Positions 19,674 to 28,583 of a stretch of DNA of 64,000 nucleotides are shown piece after piece. Made by a program: the position numbers and the translations under genes. How positions within the stretch are numbered: position 1 is the stretch's first letter; every line of letters begins with the position of its first letter. The notes beneath the pieces were generated by a model, which worked only from the letters and a program-made list of their open reading frames with translations, ran no database searches and was not told the DNA's origin. This stretch comes from Thermasporomyces composti (GTDB taxonomy: Bacteria; Actinomycetota; Actinomycetes; Propionibacteriales; Actinopolymorphaceae). The DNA lies in contig NZ_QTUC01000001.1 of NCBI RefSeq assembly GCF_003386795.1, positions 744,001 to 808,000 of the forward strand, written 5' to 3'.

Positions 19674-20093
19674 ATGCTGCGGTACCGGCTCATCCATCCG
19701 GAGATCTTGGCCGCTCTCGCGTCGGCCGGTCATGGCTCGCGCGTCCTCGTCGCGGACGGCCACTACCCGTTCGTCACCGCGGCCGGACCGAACGCGACGC
19801 ACGTCTTCCTCAACCTCAGCCCCGGTCGGCTCACCGTACCCGAGGTCGTGGAGGTCCTCGTCGACGCCATTCCGGTCGAACGCGCGACGGTCATGGCCCC
19901 GCCCCCAGACCAGCCCACCCCGGAGGTCTTCGCGGAGTTCGAACGGCTGCTGCCCGCCGGAACACCCATCGACCGGCTGGATCGGTTCGCCTTCTACGAC
20001 GCGGCCCGCACCGACGACGTCGCGCTCGTCATCGCCACCGGCGAGCAGCGCACCTACGCCAACATCCTCCTCACCGTGGGCGTCGCGGCCTAG
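19674..20093 (+). CDS. RbsD/FucU family sugar mutarotase
   Basis: This 139-residue protein matches the RbsD/FucU fold. These proteins interconvert anomers of ribose (RbsD) or fucose (FucU). Conserved pieces are MLRYRLIHPEILAALASAGHGS (His near the N-terminus), VADGHYPFVTAAGPNA and the C-terminal RTYANILLTVGV, where a Tyr and Asn line the active site. The start ATG follows GAGAGGGGC. FucU-type is slightly favoured by the DxNxP-less C-terminus, but the sugar cannot be fixed from sequence. It is divergent from the GH116 gene, with about 100 bp between the starts. Confidence 0.88.
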   Translation: MLRYRLIHPEILAALASAGHGSRVLVADGHYPFVTAAGPNATHVFLNLSPGRLTVPEVVEVLVDAIPVERATVMAPPPDQPTPEVFAEFERLLPAGTPIDRLDRFAFYDAARTDDVALVIATGEQRTYANILLTVGVAA

Positions 20094-20139
20094 GCGTCGA
20101 GGCCGACCCTCGAGGCAGCGCACGTCGCCTGCGACCCCC

Positions 20140-21003
20140 TCAGGGTGTCGTCGGGACCACGATCCGACCGCGGGCCACGGGCGCGACGTGACCGGTGACG
20201 GTCGTGCGCACCACGTGTCCCCTCGCGGCCGTCACGGTGCACGTCAGAGTCGACGGTCGGCCGATCTCGGCACCCTGCTCCACGGTGAACGCTGTCTCAC
20301 CCTCGCCGGGCACCACGCCGGATCCGACCAGCCATACGCCGAGCCCGAGCGCGGCGGATCCCGTGGCTGGATCCTCCCCGCCGTCGATGTCGGCGAAGAA
20401 CAGGCGGGCGTGCGCGAGCCGGCGCTCGGGATCCCACGAGAACACGTACAGAGACTCGATGCCGTGAGCCCTCGCTGCCGCCAGATCGAAGCGTGCCCTG
20501 GCCACCGCGTCGGCACGGAGCGGAAGACAGACGTGGGGCAGGCCCGCGCCGGCCTCCCGGACGGGCCATCCGAGCAGGTCATCGGACCGTAGCCGGACGG
20601 CGGCCAGGTAAGGCTCGGGATCCAGCGCAGGGCCGAGCGTCGGGGCGCCACCAGTCAACGTGGCGGCGTTCTCGTCGACGGTGACGGGAAGCGCGCCAGC
20701 GCCGCACTCCTGCACCACCTCACCGGCTCGCAGTCGGCCGAGTCGGACCAGCGTGACGGCGGTTCCGACACTGGGATGGCCGGCGAAGGGAAGCTCTCTG
20801 GCCGGCGTGAAGATGCGGACGCGGTAGTCGCCACCGGCGACGGGCGGGAGCACGAAGGCCGTCTCGGAGTAGTTGAACTCCCGGGCCAGCAGCCGCATCT
20901 GCTCGGTACTCAACCGCTCGGCGTCGAGCACGACCGCGAGCGGATTGCCGGCGTACGGCCGGGTGGTGAAGACGTCGACGACCTCGTAGTCACACGCATC
21001 CAT
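20140..21003 (-). CDS. PhzF family protein (isomerase/epimerase-like)
   Basis: This 287-residue protein has the PhzF/diaminopimelate-epimerase-like two-lobed fold. Typical motifs are YEVVDVFTTRPYAGNPLAVVLDAERL at the N-terminus, EFNYSETAFVLPP (catalytic Glu in the NxSExxF motif), ELPFAGHPSVGTA and, near the C-terminus, GGEDPATGSAALGLGVWL. Members isomerise small molecules such as the phenazine precursor DHHA, but most are of unknown function. No phenazine genes are nearby, so biosynthesis of phenazine should not be assumed. It is convergent with the mutarotase gene and upstream of clpX on the same strand, 56 bp away. Confidence 0.9.
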   Translation of the reverse strand: MDACDYEVVDVFTTRPYAGNPLAVVLDAERLSTEQMRLLAREFNYSETAFVLPPVAGGDYRVRIFTPARELPFAGHPSVGTAVTLVRLGRLRAGEVVQECGAGALPVTVDENAATLTGGAPTLGPALDPEPYLAAVRLRSDDLLGWPVREAGAGLPHVCLPLRADAVARARFDLAAARAHGIESLYVFSWDPERRLAHARLFFADIDGGEDPATGSAALGLGVWLVGSGVVPGEGETAFTVEQGAEIGRPSTLTCTVTAARGHVVRTTVTGHVAPVARGRIVVPTTP

Positions 21004-21059
21004 GCCTGCACGATAGGACGCGCTCGGCCGTCCCCCCTGCGTGCGTGGCGCCGCTGTTC

Positions 21060-22361
21060 TCAGGCCGTCTTCTCGCGGCGCTCACCGCCGCGAGCCTTCC
21101 GCCCGGCCTGGTCACGCGGAACGAGCGTCGGGTTGACGTTGTCGAGGACGGTCTCCCGGGTCACGATGACCCGGGCGACGTCGTCGCGACTCGGCACCTC
21201 GTACATCACGTTGAGGAGAACTTCCTCGATGATCGCGCGAGTCGCTCGAGCGCCCGTCCCACGCAGCAACGCCTGATCGGCGATGGCGGCGATGGCGTCC
21301 TCGGTGAACTCCAGCTCGACACCGTCGAGCTCGAAAAGCTTCTGGTACTGCTTGACCAGCGCGTTGCGCGGCTCGGTGAGGATCCGCATCAAGGCGGTGC
21401 GGTCCAGCGGCTGGACCGTCGCGATCACGGGGAGCCGACCGACGAACTCCGGGATCAGGCCGAACTTCAGCAGGTCCTCGGGCATGAGCTCGGAGAAGAT
21501 GTCGTCCTTCTCCCGCTCTTCCTTGGTGCGGATCGCCGCGTTGAAACCGACGCCCTTGCGGCCGATCCGCTGCTCGATGATGCGCTCCAGACCGGCGAAG
21601 GCGCCGCCGACGATGAACAGCACGTTGGTGGTGTCGATCTGAATGAACTCCTGGTGGGGGTGCTTACGCCCGCCCTGCGGCGGCACGCTGGCGGTGGTCC
21701 CCTCCAGGATCTTCAGCAGCGCCTGCTGGACTCCCTCACCGGAGACGTCGCGGGTGATCGACGGGTTCTCGCTCTTGCGAGCGATCTTGTCGACCTCGTC
21801 GATGTAGATGATGCCGGTCTCGGCCTTCTTGACGTCGTAGTCGGCCGCCTGGATCAGCTTGAGCAGGATGTTCTCGACGTCCTCGCCCACGTAGCCGGCC
21901 TCGGTCAACGCCGTGGCGTCGGCGATGGCGAAGGGGACGTTGAGCATCTTGGCCAGCGTCTGGGCGAGGTAGGTCTTCCCGCAGCCGGTCGGGCCGATCA
22001 GGAGGATGTTGGACTTCGCCAGCTCGACCGAGTCGTCCTTGGCGTGCCGACCACCGGACGACAAGCCGGACTGGACTCGCTTGTAGTGGTTGTAGACCGC
22101 AACGGACAACGCCTTCTTCGCGTTGTCCTGCCCCACGACGTACTGGTCGAGGAACTCGTAGATCTCCCGCGGCTTGGGAAGATCGTGCAGACCCGCCTCG
22201 GAGGACTCGTTGAGCTCCTCCTCGATGATCTCGTTACAGAGCTCGATGCACTCGTCGCAGATGTAGACGCCCGGACCTGCGATGAGCTTCTTGACCTGCT
22301 TCTGGCTCTTCCCGCAGAACGAGCACTTGAGCAGGTCTGCGCCGTCACCGATGCGTGCCAC
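21060..22361 (-). CDS. clpX: ATP-dependent Clp protease ATP-binding subunit ClpX
   Basis: This 433-residue AAA+ unfoldase feeds substrates to ClpP. The N-terminal zinc-binding domain uses Cys13, Cys16, Cys35 and Cys38 (CSFC...CDEC). Walker A is GPTGCGKT and Walker [12 protein letters not shown]; the pore loop GYVGEDVE and the ClpP-binding loop region (IGRKGVGF, equivalent to the IGF loop) are present, as is sensor [12 protein letters not shown]. The start is GTG at 22361 with GGAGA 8 nt upstream. The tail of about 25 residues is basic. It lies downstream of clpP1P2 on the same strand, after a 259-bp gap that may hold its own promoter. Confidence 0.97.
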   Translation of the reverse strand: MARIGDGADLLKCSFCGKSQKQVKKLIAGPGVYICDECIELCNEIIEEELNESSEAGLHDLPKPREIYEFLDQYVVGQDNAKKALSVAVYNHYKRVQSGLSSGGRHAKDDSVELAKSNILLIGPTGCGKTYLAQTLAKMLNVPFAIADATALTEAGYVGEDVENILLKLIQAADYDVKKAETGIIYIDEVDKIARKSENPSITRDVSGEGVQQALLKILEGTTASVPPQGGRKHPHQEFIQIDTTNVLFIVGGAFAGLERIIEQRIGRKGVGFNAAIRTKEEREKDDIFSELMPEDLLKFGLIPEFVGRLPVIATVQPLDRTALMRILTEPRNALVKQYQKLFELDGVELEFTEDAIAAIADQALLRGTGARATRAIIEEVLLNVMYEVPSRDDVARVIVTRETVLDNVNPTLVPRDQAGRKARGGERREKTA

Positions 22362-22620
22362 CCGGAACGTCTCCTTCGCTTGCTACGCCCGGCAGCCGGG
22401 CGTGGTCGAACTGCGTCTGGCGGGCGGGTCAGCCTCCGCGTCACGATCCCGGCCTTGTGAGCCGAGGGGCCGCGCGCGCCTCGAGAGTACAGAGACAGAC
22501 GGTACTCCCTTCTCGGCGCGCGCGGTCGAGTTCAACCACGCGTCCGGGCACGCAGCCGTCATGTCGGGAACGTCCGACTGCGCTCCGTGCTGACCGCGGC
22601 CCGACACGCCGGCGACCTCC

Positions 22621-23298
22621 TCAGACCCCGATCAGGCTCTTCTTACGAGTGGTCAGGACCTCGTCGATCAGGCCGTACTCCACGGCCTGCTCGGCGCTGA
22701 GGTACTTGTCGCGCTCGATGTCCCGCGCCACCTGCTCGATCGGGCGGCCGGTGTTCTCGGCGATCATCTCCTCGAGCATGCGCCGCATGCGCAGGATCTC
22801 GTTCGCCTGGATCTCGATGTCGCTCGCCTGCCCGTAGCCGCCCTCGGTGTAGGGCTGGTGGATGACGATGCGGCTGTGCGGAAGCGCCGACCGCTTGCCC
22901 GGCGCTCCGGCCGCGAGGAGCACGGCGGCGGCCGACGCGGCCTGACCCAGGCAGACCGTGTGGACGTCCGGCGTGATGTAGCGCATCGTGTCGTAGATCG
23001 CCGTCAACGCCGTGATCGAACCACCCGGGCTGTTGATGTAGATCTGCACCTCACGCTCGGGGTCCATGGACTCCAAGCAGAGGAGCTGGGCCATGACCGC
23101 GTTCGCGATGTCGTCGGTGATCGGCGTTCCGAGGAAGATGATCCGATCCTCGAACAGCTTCGCGTACGGGTCGATCTGCCGGTAGCCGTAGGGGGTGCGC
23201 TCCTCCCAGCGGGGGATGAAGTAGTCGGCGCGCGGCAGGTACTCCCGCGGCGTCACCAGCCCCGGTGGCGGTGCGAGGGCGGGTCGGTTCGTCGTCAT
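22621..23298 (-). CDS. clpP2: ATP-dependent Clp protease proteolytic subunit 2
   Basis: This 225-residue serine peptidase carries the catalytic triad Ser122 (GQAASAAAV), His147 (RIVIHQP) and Asp197 (ERDKYL). The N-terminus, with a Pro-rich segment then YFIPRWEERTPYGYR, is typical of actinobacterial ClpP2, which forms a mixed tetradecamer with ClpP1. GGAGGACC lies upstream of the ATG. It follows clpP1 by 28 bp, so the two are an operon. Confidence 0.96.
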   Translation of the reverse strand: MTTNRPALAPPPGLVTPREYLPRADYFIPRWEERTPYGYRQIDPYAKLFEDRIIFLGTPITDDIANAVMAQLLCLESMDPEREVQIYINSPGGSITALTAIYDTMRYITPDVHTVCLGQAASAAAVLLAAGAPGKRSALPHSRIVIHQPYTEGGYGQASDIEIQANEILRMRRMLEEMIAENTGRPIEQVARDIERDKYLSAEQAVEYGLIDEVLTTRKKSLIGV

Positions 23299-23326
23299 CG
23301 TGCTTGGTCCTCCAGAGTGCTACCGG

Positions 23327-23935
23327 TCAGCTGACGGGCCCGGCGGTCTTGACCTGACCGGCGTACTTCACCACATGGTCGATGAAGCCGTACTCACGGG
23401 CCTGCTCCGCGGTGAACCACCGGTCGCGGTCGGCGTCCCGCTCGATCTGCTCCACGCTCTGACCGGTGTGCAGGGCGGTCAGCTCGAACAGCTGCCGCTT
23501 CAGGTGGAGACTCTGCTGCGCCTGGATCTTGATGTCAGACGCGGTGCCGCCAAGGCCACCGGAGACCTGGTGCATCATGATGCGCGCGTGTGGAAGCGCG
23601 TACCGCTTCCCCTTGGTGCCGGCGGCGAGCAGGAACTGCCCCATCGACGCCGCGAGGCCCATCGCGACGGTCGCGACGTCGTTGGAGATGTACTGCATCG
23701 TGTCGTAGATCGCGAGCCCCGCGTCGACCGAACCACCAGGGCTGTTGATGTAGAGCCAGATGTCCTTCTCAGGGTCCTCGGCGTTCAGCACGAGCATCTG
23801 CGCGCAGATCGCGTTGGCGTTCTGGTCGCGCACCTCGGAGCCGAGGAAGATGATCCGCTCCTTCAGCAGCCGCTGGTAGATGTGGTCGTCGAGGCCCATT
23901 TGGCCGTTGTAGCTGTGCGCATGGTACGCGTTCAC
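23327..23935 (-). CDS. clpP1: ATP-dependent Clp protease proteolytic subunit 1
   Basis: This 202-residue peptidase has triad Ser97 (GLAASMGQ), His122 (RIMMHQ) and Asp171 (ADRDRWF). GTG at 23935 is chosen: GAGG lies upstream and the family start ([20 protein letters not shown]) follows 12 residues later; the open frame extends about 100 codons further without homology. It is the first gene of clpP1P2. A ClgR-like site lies about 140 bp upstream, so stress induction by ClgR is plausible. Confidence 0.95.
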   Translation of the reverse strand: MNAYHAHSYNGQMGLDDHIYQRLLKERIIFLGSEVRDQNANAICAQMLVLNAEDPEKDIWLYINSPGGSVDAGLAIYDTMQYISNDVATVAMGLAASMGQFLLAAGTKGKRYALPHARIMMHQVSGGLGGTASDIKIQAQQSLHLKRQLFELTALHTGQSVEQIERDADRDRWFTAEQAREYGFIDHVVKYAGQVKTAGPVS

Positions 23936-24433
23936 GTCGTCCGCCTCTTCGGTACACCCTCGATCTTGGTCGCACGAGGTGCGGGCCGCCTCGGGCGGCT
24001 CCTGGACACCTTGAGAACCTGATCCCGACCCTAGCCAAGCTTGGCCCAGCAGCAGGCGTCCGCGCGCTTCTGTTCGCTCACGGCGCAGAGCCACCGTCGT
24101 CACCTCCGGCTTCTGCCCACACCAGGCACCTGGTCCGCCGATCATGATCGACCCATTGCCGGCAGACGTGACGAACGGCTCCGCTGGCCCAGCCGGGGCC
24201 AGAGGAGACCCAACGGGCGACAACCGACGATCCGGCGACAACTGGGCGCTGGTACCCGGCGAGACGACCGCTCAAACGGGAGTGGCCACGCCACCCTCGG
24301 CGCACAGCTAGCCGACACATACCGTCGCGGCCCAGTCCCGGAACGCCGCGTCGGGCGCCGAAACCCCGCGGCTGGGTCGGACGAAGCGACCCAGCCGACA
24401 CGACCTCACCGACCTCCGAAGGCAGGGGGAACC
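23936..24433 (-). promoter_or_regulatory. Intergenic region between tig and clpP1 with clp promoter
   Basis: This is a 498-bp stretch without a supportable gene. A 107-codon frame (24078-24401, minus) is Arg/Gly/Trp-rich and resembles no protein I know. The region must hold the clpP1P2 promoter and includes a ClgR-like palindrome at 24073-24087. Confidence 0.5.
24073..24087. promoter_or_regulatory. ClgR-like operator
   Basis: TTCGCTCACGGCGCA fits the ClgR core CGC-Y-N-A-N-R-GCG known from actinobacteria, with one outer mismatch. It lies 138 bp upstream of the clpP1 start. ClgR is an established activator of clpP1P2; binding here is inferred. Confidence 0.5.
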
Positions 24434-25867
24434 TCAGGAGTCAGAGGACTCCTCCCGCGCCTCGTCGGCACCACCGGCGGACCCCGTGCCCTCGGTCTGG
24501 TCCTGGGCCTCGGCCTGACCGCCCTCGCCCTCTTCGGGCGCCAGCGTGCCGTCGGGGCGCAGCCGCTTCAGGTCGACCGGCCGACCGGAGGCGTCGGTCA
24601 CGACGGCGTTCTCCACCAAGACCCCCAGGGCCTTGCTCCGCCGCACCTCACGCACCAGCACCGGCACGTAGTTCGCCTGCACGACCTGCTGGACGTACTC
24701 CTCCGGGCTCACTCCGGCCTGCTGTGCCCTCTGCAGCAACGCCTGGGTGAGCTCCGGCTCACTCACCGTCAACTCTTCCTTATCGGCCAGCGTGTCGAGG
24801 ACGAACTGAGCCTTCATCGCCTCGCGGGCGCGCTCCTCGAGGTCGGCGACGAACTCCTCCTCCGACTTGCCCTCCGCCTTGAGGTACTGCGCCTCGGTGA
24901 TGCCGGCGTGGCTCAGCTGGTGTCGGATCGCCTCACGACGAGCCCGCACCTCCTCGGCGAGCGCACCCTCGGGCAGCGGCACCTCGACACGCTCGAGCAG
25001 CGCCTTCAGCGAGGCGTCCTGGGCCTGGCGCGCCTGCTGGAGTCGCTTCATCCGGGTCAGGCGCTCTCGAAGGTCGGCACGCAGCTCCTCGAGCGTGTCG
25101 AACTCGCTGGCAAGCTGGGCGAACTCGTCGTTCAGCTCAGGCAGCTGCTGCTCCCGCACCGCCTGGACGGTCACGGTGACGTCGACGTCCTGGCCCACGT
25201 ACTGACCGGAGGCGAGCTGGCTGACGAACGTGGCCGACTCACCCGCCCGCTTGCCTCGGACGGCCTCGTCGAGGCCCTCCAACATCGAGCCACTGCCGAT
25301 GCGGTAGCTGACGCCGGTGGCCTGGGCGTCCTCGATGGGCTCGCCGTCCTTGCTGCCGGACAGGTCGATCGTGACGAAGTCGCCCTCGCCGGCGGGCCGG
25401 TCGACCGTGACGAGCGTCCCGAACCGCTCCCGCAGCGAGGTCAGCTCCGCCTCGACGTCCTCGTCGGTGACCTCGGCGTCGTCGACGCTGACCTCGAGCC
25501 CGGTGTAGTCGGGAAGCTCGATCTCGGGACGGACGTCGACCTCGGCGGTGAACTTCAGGTCGGCGCCATCCTGGATCTCTTCGACATTGAGGGACGGCTG
25601 GCCGAGGGGCTCGACGTCGTTCTCCTGCAGCGCGGTGACGTAGAACTGCGGGATCGCGTCGTTGACCGCCTGCTGGAGGACGTAGTCACGCCCGATGCGC
25701 TGGTCGATGATCGGCGGTGGAACCTTGCCCTTCCGGAACCCCGGGATGTTCACCTGCCGCGCGATCTCACGGTAGGTGGCCTTCAGGCTCGGGTTGAGCT
25801 CCTCGAACGGCACCTCGACGGTCAGCCGGACCCGGGTCGGGCTCAGGGTCTCGACGGCGCTCTTCAC
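24434..25867 (-). CDS. tig: Trigger factor (ribosome-associated chaperone and prolyl isomerase)
   Basis: This 477-residue protein binds nascent chains at the ribosomal exit. The ribosome-docking loop GFRKGKVP (about residues 44-51) is intact in the N-terminal domain. The FKBP-like PPIase domain spans about 150-240 (DFVTIDLSGSKDGEPIE, GSGSMLEGLDEAVRGKRAGE), and the helical C-terminal chaperone arms follow. The last ~45 residues are Glu/Gly/Ser-rich and disordered, common in actinobacteria. GTG at 25867 has GAGGAG 10 nt upstream. It is next to clpP1P2X, the usual order. Confidence 0.96.
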   Translation of the reverse strand: MKSAVETLSPTRVRLTVEVPFEELNPSLKATYREIARQVNIPGFRKGKVPPPIIDQRIGRDYVLQQAVNDAIPQFYVTALQENDVEPLGQPSLNVEEIQDGADLKFTAEVDVRPEIELPDYTGLEVSVDDAEVTDEDVEAELTSLRERFGTLVTVDRPAGEGDFVTIDLSGSKDGEPIEDAQATGVSYRIGSGSMLEGLDEAVRGKRAGESATFVSQLASGQYVGQDVDVTVTVQAVREQQLPELNDEFAQLASEFDTLEELRADLRERLTRMKRLQQARQAQDASLKALLERVEVPLPEGALAEEVRARREAIRHQLSHAGITEAQYLKAEGKSEEEFVADLEERAREAMKAQFVLDTLADKEELTVSEPELTQALLQRAQQAGVSPEEYVQQVVQANYVPVLVREVRRSKALGVLVENAVVTDASGRPVDLKRLRPDGTLAPEEGEGGQAEAQDQTEGTGSAGGADEAREESSDS

Positions 25868-26161
25868 GATCGTGGATCTCCTCGGGGATCGGGCTCGGGA
25901 TAACCCGGGCGCCGCCGCACGGCGCTCTCAGGACTGGCAGCTCGGAACCACCCGTGGCACGGCGCGATCCCGACGCGCGCGTGGAAGTGTACGCCAGGGC
26001 CCCGCCGACGCGCCCGTGCGGGTGATCGTCGACCGCCCGGTGTCGTCCGTGGCGACCACCGCGGTGCCATCCGGCTCCTGCGGGGCGCCCCTGGGTCCTC
26101 GACACTGTCGTGGGCCACGAGCAGGCGGGACTCCAGGCCGCCGGGGCTGGGCCCCGTCGAG
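25868..26161 (-). other. Upstream region of tig
   Basis: These 294 bp lie between tRNA-Pro and tig, both on the minus strand. No gene is recognised. The region may carry the tig promoter and the end of the tRNA-Pro transcript. Confidence 0.4.
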
Positions 26162-26235
26162 TCGGGGAGAGGGGATTTGAACCCCTGGCCTTCGGCACCC
26201 AAAGCCGACGCGCTGCCAAGCTGCGCCACTCCCCG
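26162..26235 (-). tRNA. tRNA-Pro (anticodon TGG)
   Basis: The 74-nt cloverleaf reads CGGGGAG at the 5' acceptor strand and CTCCCCG plus A at the 3' end. The anticodon stem TCGGC/GCCGA encloses the loop TTTGGGT, giving anticodon TGG. The T arm contains GGTTCAAATCC. CCA is not encoded. It is on the minus strand upstream of tig. Confidence 0.96.
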
Positions 26236-26478
26236 TCACGCCCGCACCCCGGCCACCATCGGCCAGGCGCGTGGGCCGGGCATCGGTACGGACTGTGACA
26301 ATAACGGCCCACTCCACCGAGGTGGGGAGCGGGAGGCACTACGCTGATCTCGTGGTGCCGCCGGCAGCTTAGTCCACCGACCGCGCGCACGTCGCGTGGC
26401 GGGCGCGTCGGGTGGCCGAATGGGACTGGCCTCCTAGACGGTCGGGGAGCGGTCCATGGCACCATGGATCGCGCACAC
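26236..26478. other. Intergenic region between divergent tRNA genes
   Basis: No gene is seen in these 243 bp. The region should carry the promoters of tRNA-Pro (leftward) and tRNA-Gly (rightward). I could not define clean -35/-10 pairs. Confidence 0.35.
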
Positions 26479-26549
26479 GCGGGTGTAGCTCAATGGCAGA
26501 GCTCCAGCCTTCCAAGCTGGCGGTGCGGGTTCGATTCCCGTCACCCGCT
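26479..26549 (+). tRNA. tRNA-Gly (anticodon TCC)
   Basis: The 71-nt cloverleaf has acceptor strands GCGGGTG/CACCCGC with discriminator T. The anticodon stem CCAGC/GCTGG encloses loop CTTCCAA, giving anticodon TCC. The T arm contains GGTTCGATTCC. CCA is not encoded. A terminator follows 10 nt later. Confidence 0.97.
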
Positions 26550-26559
26550 CGACGCACGG

Positions 26560-26593
26560 CCCCAGGTCGCGGCCCCCGCTGACCTGGGGTTTC
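26560..26593 (+). terminator. Intrinsic terminator of tRNA-Gly
   Basis: CCCCAGGTC (26560-26568) and GACCTGGGG (26581-26589) form a 9-bp GC-rich stem followed directly by TTTCTCGTC. Confidence 0.75.
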
Positions 26594-26678
26594 TCGTCTC
26601 CACCGCCCGCCCGTCCACCGCCCCGCCGCCTCGAGCGGCCCGAGCCAGCCTGCCGGTACCGGGTGCCAGGCTGACGTC

Positions 26679-26914
26679 ATGCCCGACCCCACCAGTGTCC
26701 GACCGGGAGACCTCACGCACGTCGCGGCCATCCTCGCCTACGACCACCTCGCCCGGTCCGGGGACGCCGAGCGGGTGGCTGAGCTGCGTCGAACGCGCCC
26801 ATGGACGAGCTACTGCGTCGGGAGGGCTGGCGGGCAGCCGGGATGCTCCACGACCTGGACGAGGGAGATCCCGAGGTCTTCTACTACGCGTCGGACACCT
26901 CGGCTTCCGCATGA
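26679..26914 (+). pseudogene. Small hypothetical protein split by a probable frameshift
   Basis: The first part, MPDPTSVRPGDLTHVAAILA from 26679, runs protein-like to about base 26800. The sense then continues in another frame from ATG 26801 as MDELLRREGWRAAGMLHDL to a stop at 26914. Joined, they would give about 78 residues of consistent, acidic, helical composition. I do not recognise the family. It could instead be two overlapping small genes or chance. The gene sits between the tRNA-Gly terminator and the convergent DMT transporter. Confidence 0.35.
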
Positions 26915-26927
26915 TCTCTCGAGGCGG

Positions 26928-27833
26928 TCACGACGCGGGCACGCCCTCGTGATCCACGCTGGAGGACACGGTGCGCTCGCTCCGAGGCCGCTCGAGGACG
27001 AGGGCCAGGCCGGCGAGGACCACCACGGCGCCCACCAGGTCGGTGAGGCCGGGCCGCTCACCGAGCCAGACCCACGCCGCGGTCATCCCCACGATCGGCA
27101 CTGCCAACGAGTAGGGGGCAACGAGGCCCGCCGGGTAGTGCCGGAGCAGCGTGTTCCAGGCGCCGAACCCGACCAACGTCGACAGACCGACGAGATAGGC
27201 CAACGCCAGCACCGCCCTGGGCTCGAATGACGTCAGCGCGCCGACGACCGCGTCCCGGCCCTCCACCAGGTACGACAGCGCGGCCAGCGGGAGGGGCGGA
27301 ACGACGCTCGACCACACCAGCAGTCCGATCCCCGCGGGCGCTCCGGACACCCGGGTGCAGATGTTGGAGGCCGCCCAGCCGATGGCGGCCGCCACGACCA
27401 GGAGGAACGGACCGAGAGGCACCGAACCGCCGCTGCCGGCGGCGACCAGCACCAGCCCGCCGGTCGCGATGGCCGTCCCGGCGACGTGCCGCCGTCCGAC
27501 CCGCTCCCTGAGCAGGAGAGCACCCAGCAGCATGGTGAACATCGCCTGCGACTGCAGCACCAGCGACGACAGCCCGGCCGGCATGCCGAGGTGGATGCCG
27601 AGGAACAGTAACCCGAAGTTGCCCACGCCGAGGAAGATGCCCACCGCGATGATCCAGCCGCACGCGATGGGTGGGCGCCGAACGAACACGATCGCGGGGA
27701 CGGCTGTGAGGGCGAACCGCAACGCGGCCAGCAGCAGGGGTGGGACATCGCGCAGCGCCACGTCGATGACCACGAAGTTGACGCCCCAGATGACGATGAC
27801 GACGACGGCGAGGAGGATGTGACGAGGACGCAC
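26928..27833 (-). CDS. DMT superfamily transporter (EamA domains)
   Basis: This is a 301-residue membrane protein with about ten hydrophobic helices arranged as two EamA repeats (about 5-135 and 145-275). The N-terminal repeat begins ILLAVVVIVIWGVNFVVIDVAL, matching the EamA 'WGxNF' start; the second contains GWAASNICTRVSG. Such RhaT/YdcZ-like proteins usually export amino acids or other metabolites. GTG at 27833 has GAAGGTGA upstream. The transported compound cannot be told. Confidence 0.88.
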   Translation of the reverse strand: MRPRHILLAVVVIVIWGVNFVVIDVALRDVPPLLLAALRFALTAVPAIVFVRRPPIACGWIIAVGIFLGVGNFGLLFLGIHLGMPAGLSSLVLQSQAMFTMLLGALLLRERVGRRHVAGTAIATGGLVLVAAGSGGSVPLGPFLLVVAAAIGWAASNICTRVSGAPAGIGLLVWSSVVPPLPLAALSYLVEGRDAVVGALTSFEPRAVLALAYLVGLSTLVGFGAWNTLLRHYPAGLVAPYSLAVPIVGMTAAWVWLGERPGLTDLVGAVVVLAGLALVLERPRSERTVSSSVDHEGVPAS

Positions 27834-27869
27834 GCCGTCACCTTCTCGATTTGCTCATGATGCGTCCAC

Positions 27870-28541
27870 TCACCATCCGAACACGGCCGTCACGCGCTCG
27901 ACCAGCTCATTCTCGGACATCGCGGTGTCCACCTCGATGACGGGCAGGTCCAGTCGCTTCACCTCCGCCCGGAGTCGCTCGGTGAACAGTCGATCGCGCT
28001 CGAGGAGGTTGCGCAGAGCCCGGTCGGGGTCGCTGGTCTTCCGGGCGATCTCCCACGTCGACCCTCGACTCTCGAACGCGACTCGGCGGAACTCGGGTGT
28101 GGGCAGCAGCCAGACGGCCTGGTTGGGCACGGAGAGAAGTGGCTTGACCAGGTGGGGCAAGAGCCGAAACCCCTCGGCGATCACACCGCGGTGGCGCGGG
28201 AGACCGAGCAGGTCCTCGACGATCAACCCGAACCCTTCACCCCGATACCAGTGGAACGTCTCGAGCATGGTCTCCGGTGAGCGGCGCACCCACCGTTCGT
28301 CCATATCCATGGCCGCGAACTGATGGAGCAAGGGCGCGTCGGCCGGGGTGCACCGACGCGCGTGATCCGACATCACGTCGTCCGTGGCGTAGAGCTGCAG
28401 ACCGTACTGGGTGGCGAGACGGCGAGCGACCGTGGACTTGCCACCGCCGCTGCCACCTCCGATCCAGTACACGTGCCGGAGCCTCGCACGCCAGGTCTCG
28501 ACATCACGTGGACGATCCGCCTCGAGGTCGCCGCCGTTCAT
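27870..28541 (-). CDS. P-loop NTP-binding protein (small-molecule kinase-like)
   Basis: This 223-residue protein has a Walker A motif GGGSGGGKSTVARRLA (about residues 28-43), then LYATDDVMSDHARRCTPADAPLL, EGFRLLPHLVKPLL and a C-terminal helical part. The layout resembles AAA_33-type kinases or adenylate-kinase-like enzymes that phosphorylate small molecules. No Walker B hydrophobic-Asp pair is unmistakable; VIAEGFRLL may serve. The substrate is unknown. It lies between a DMT transporter and a DinB protein on the same strand, but the gaps (36-42 bp) only weakly suggest an operon. Confidence 0.75.
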   Translation of the reverse strand: MNGGDLEADRPRDVETWRARLRHVYWIGGGSGGGKSTVARRLATQYGLQLYATDDVMSDHARRCTPADAPLLHQFAAMDMDERWVRRSPETMLETFHWYRGEGFGLIVEDLLGLPRHRGVIAEGFRLLPHLVKPLLSVPNQAVWLLPTPEFRRVAFESRGSTWEIARKTSDPDRALRNLLERDRLFTERLRAEVKRLDLPVIEVDTAMSENELVERVTAVFGW

Positions 28542-28583
28542 CGCTCGTGCACGCCACCCTTCCTCGCAAGTCGGACTTGCGCG

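Noticed and set aside
16573-20592. A 1339-codon open frame on the plus strand
   Set aside because: It runs antisense to the well-supported GH116 and PhzF genes and across the mutarotase in a wrong frame. Its Arg/Pro/Val-rich translation has no domain; it is a high-GC shadow.
20140-21003. Phenazine biosynthesis cluster
   Set aside because: Only a PhzF-family gene is present. The family is mostly unrelated to phenazines and no other phz genes are nearby.
24078-24401. 107-codon minus-strand frame upstream of clpP1
   Set aside because: Composition is Arg/Gly/Trp-rich with no homology I recognise, and it overlaps the ClgR-like site and promoter region.
26464-26952. Plus-strand open frame over tRNA-Gly
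   Set aside because: It starts before and reads through a complete tRNA and its terminator, so it is not a gene.
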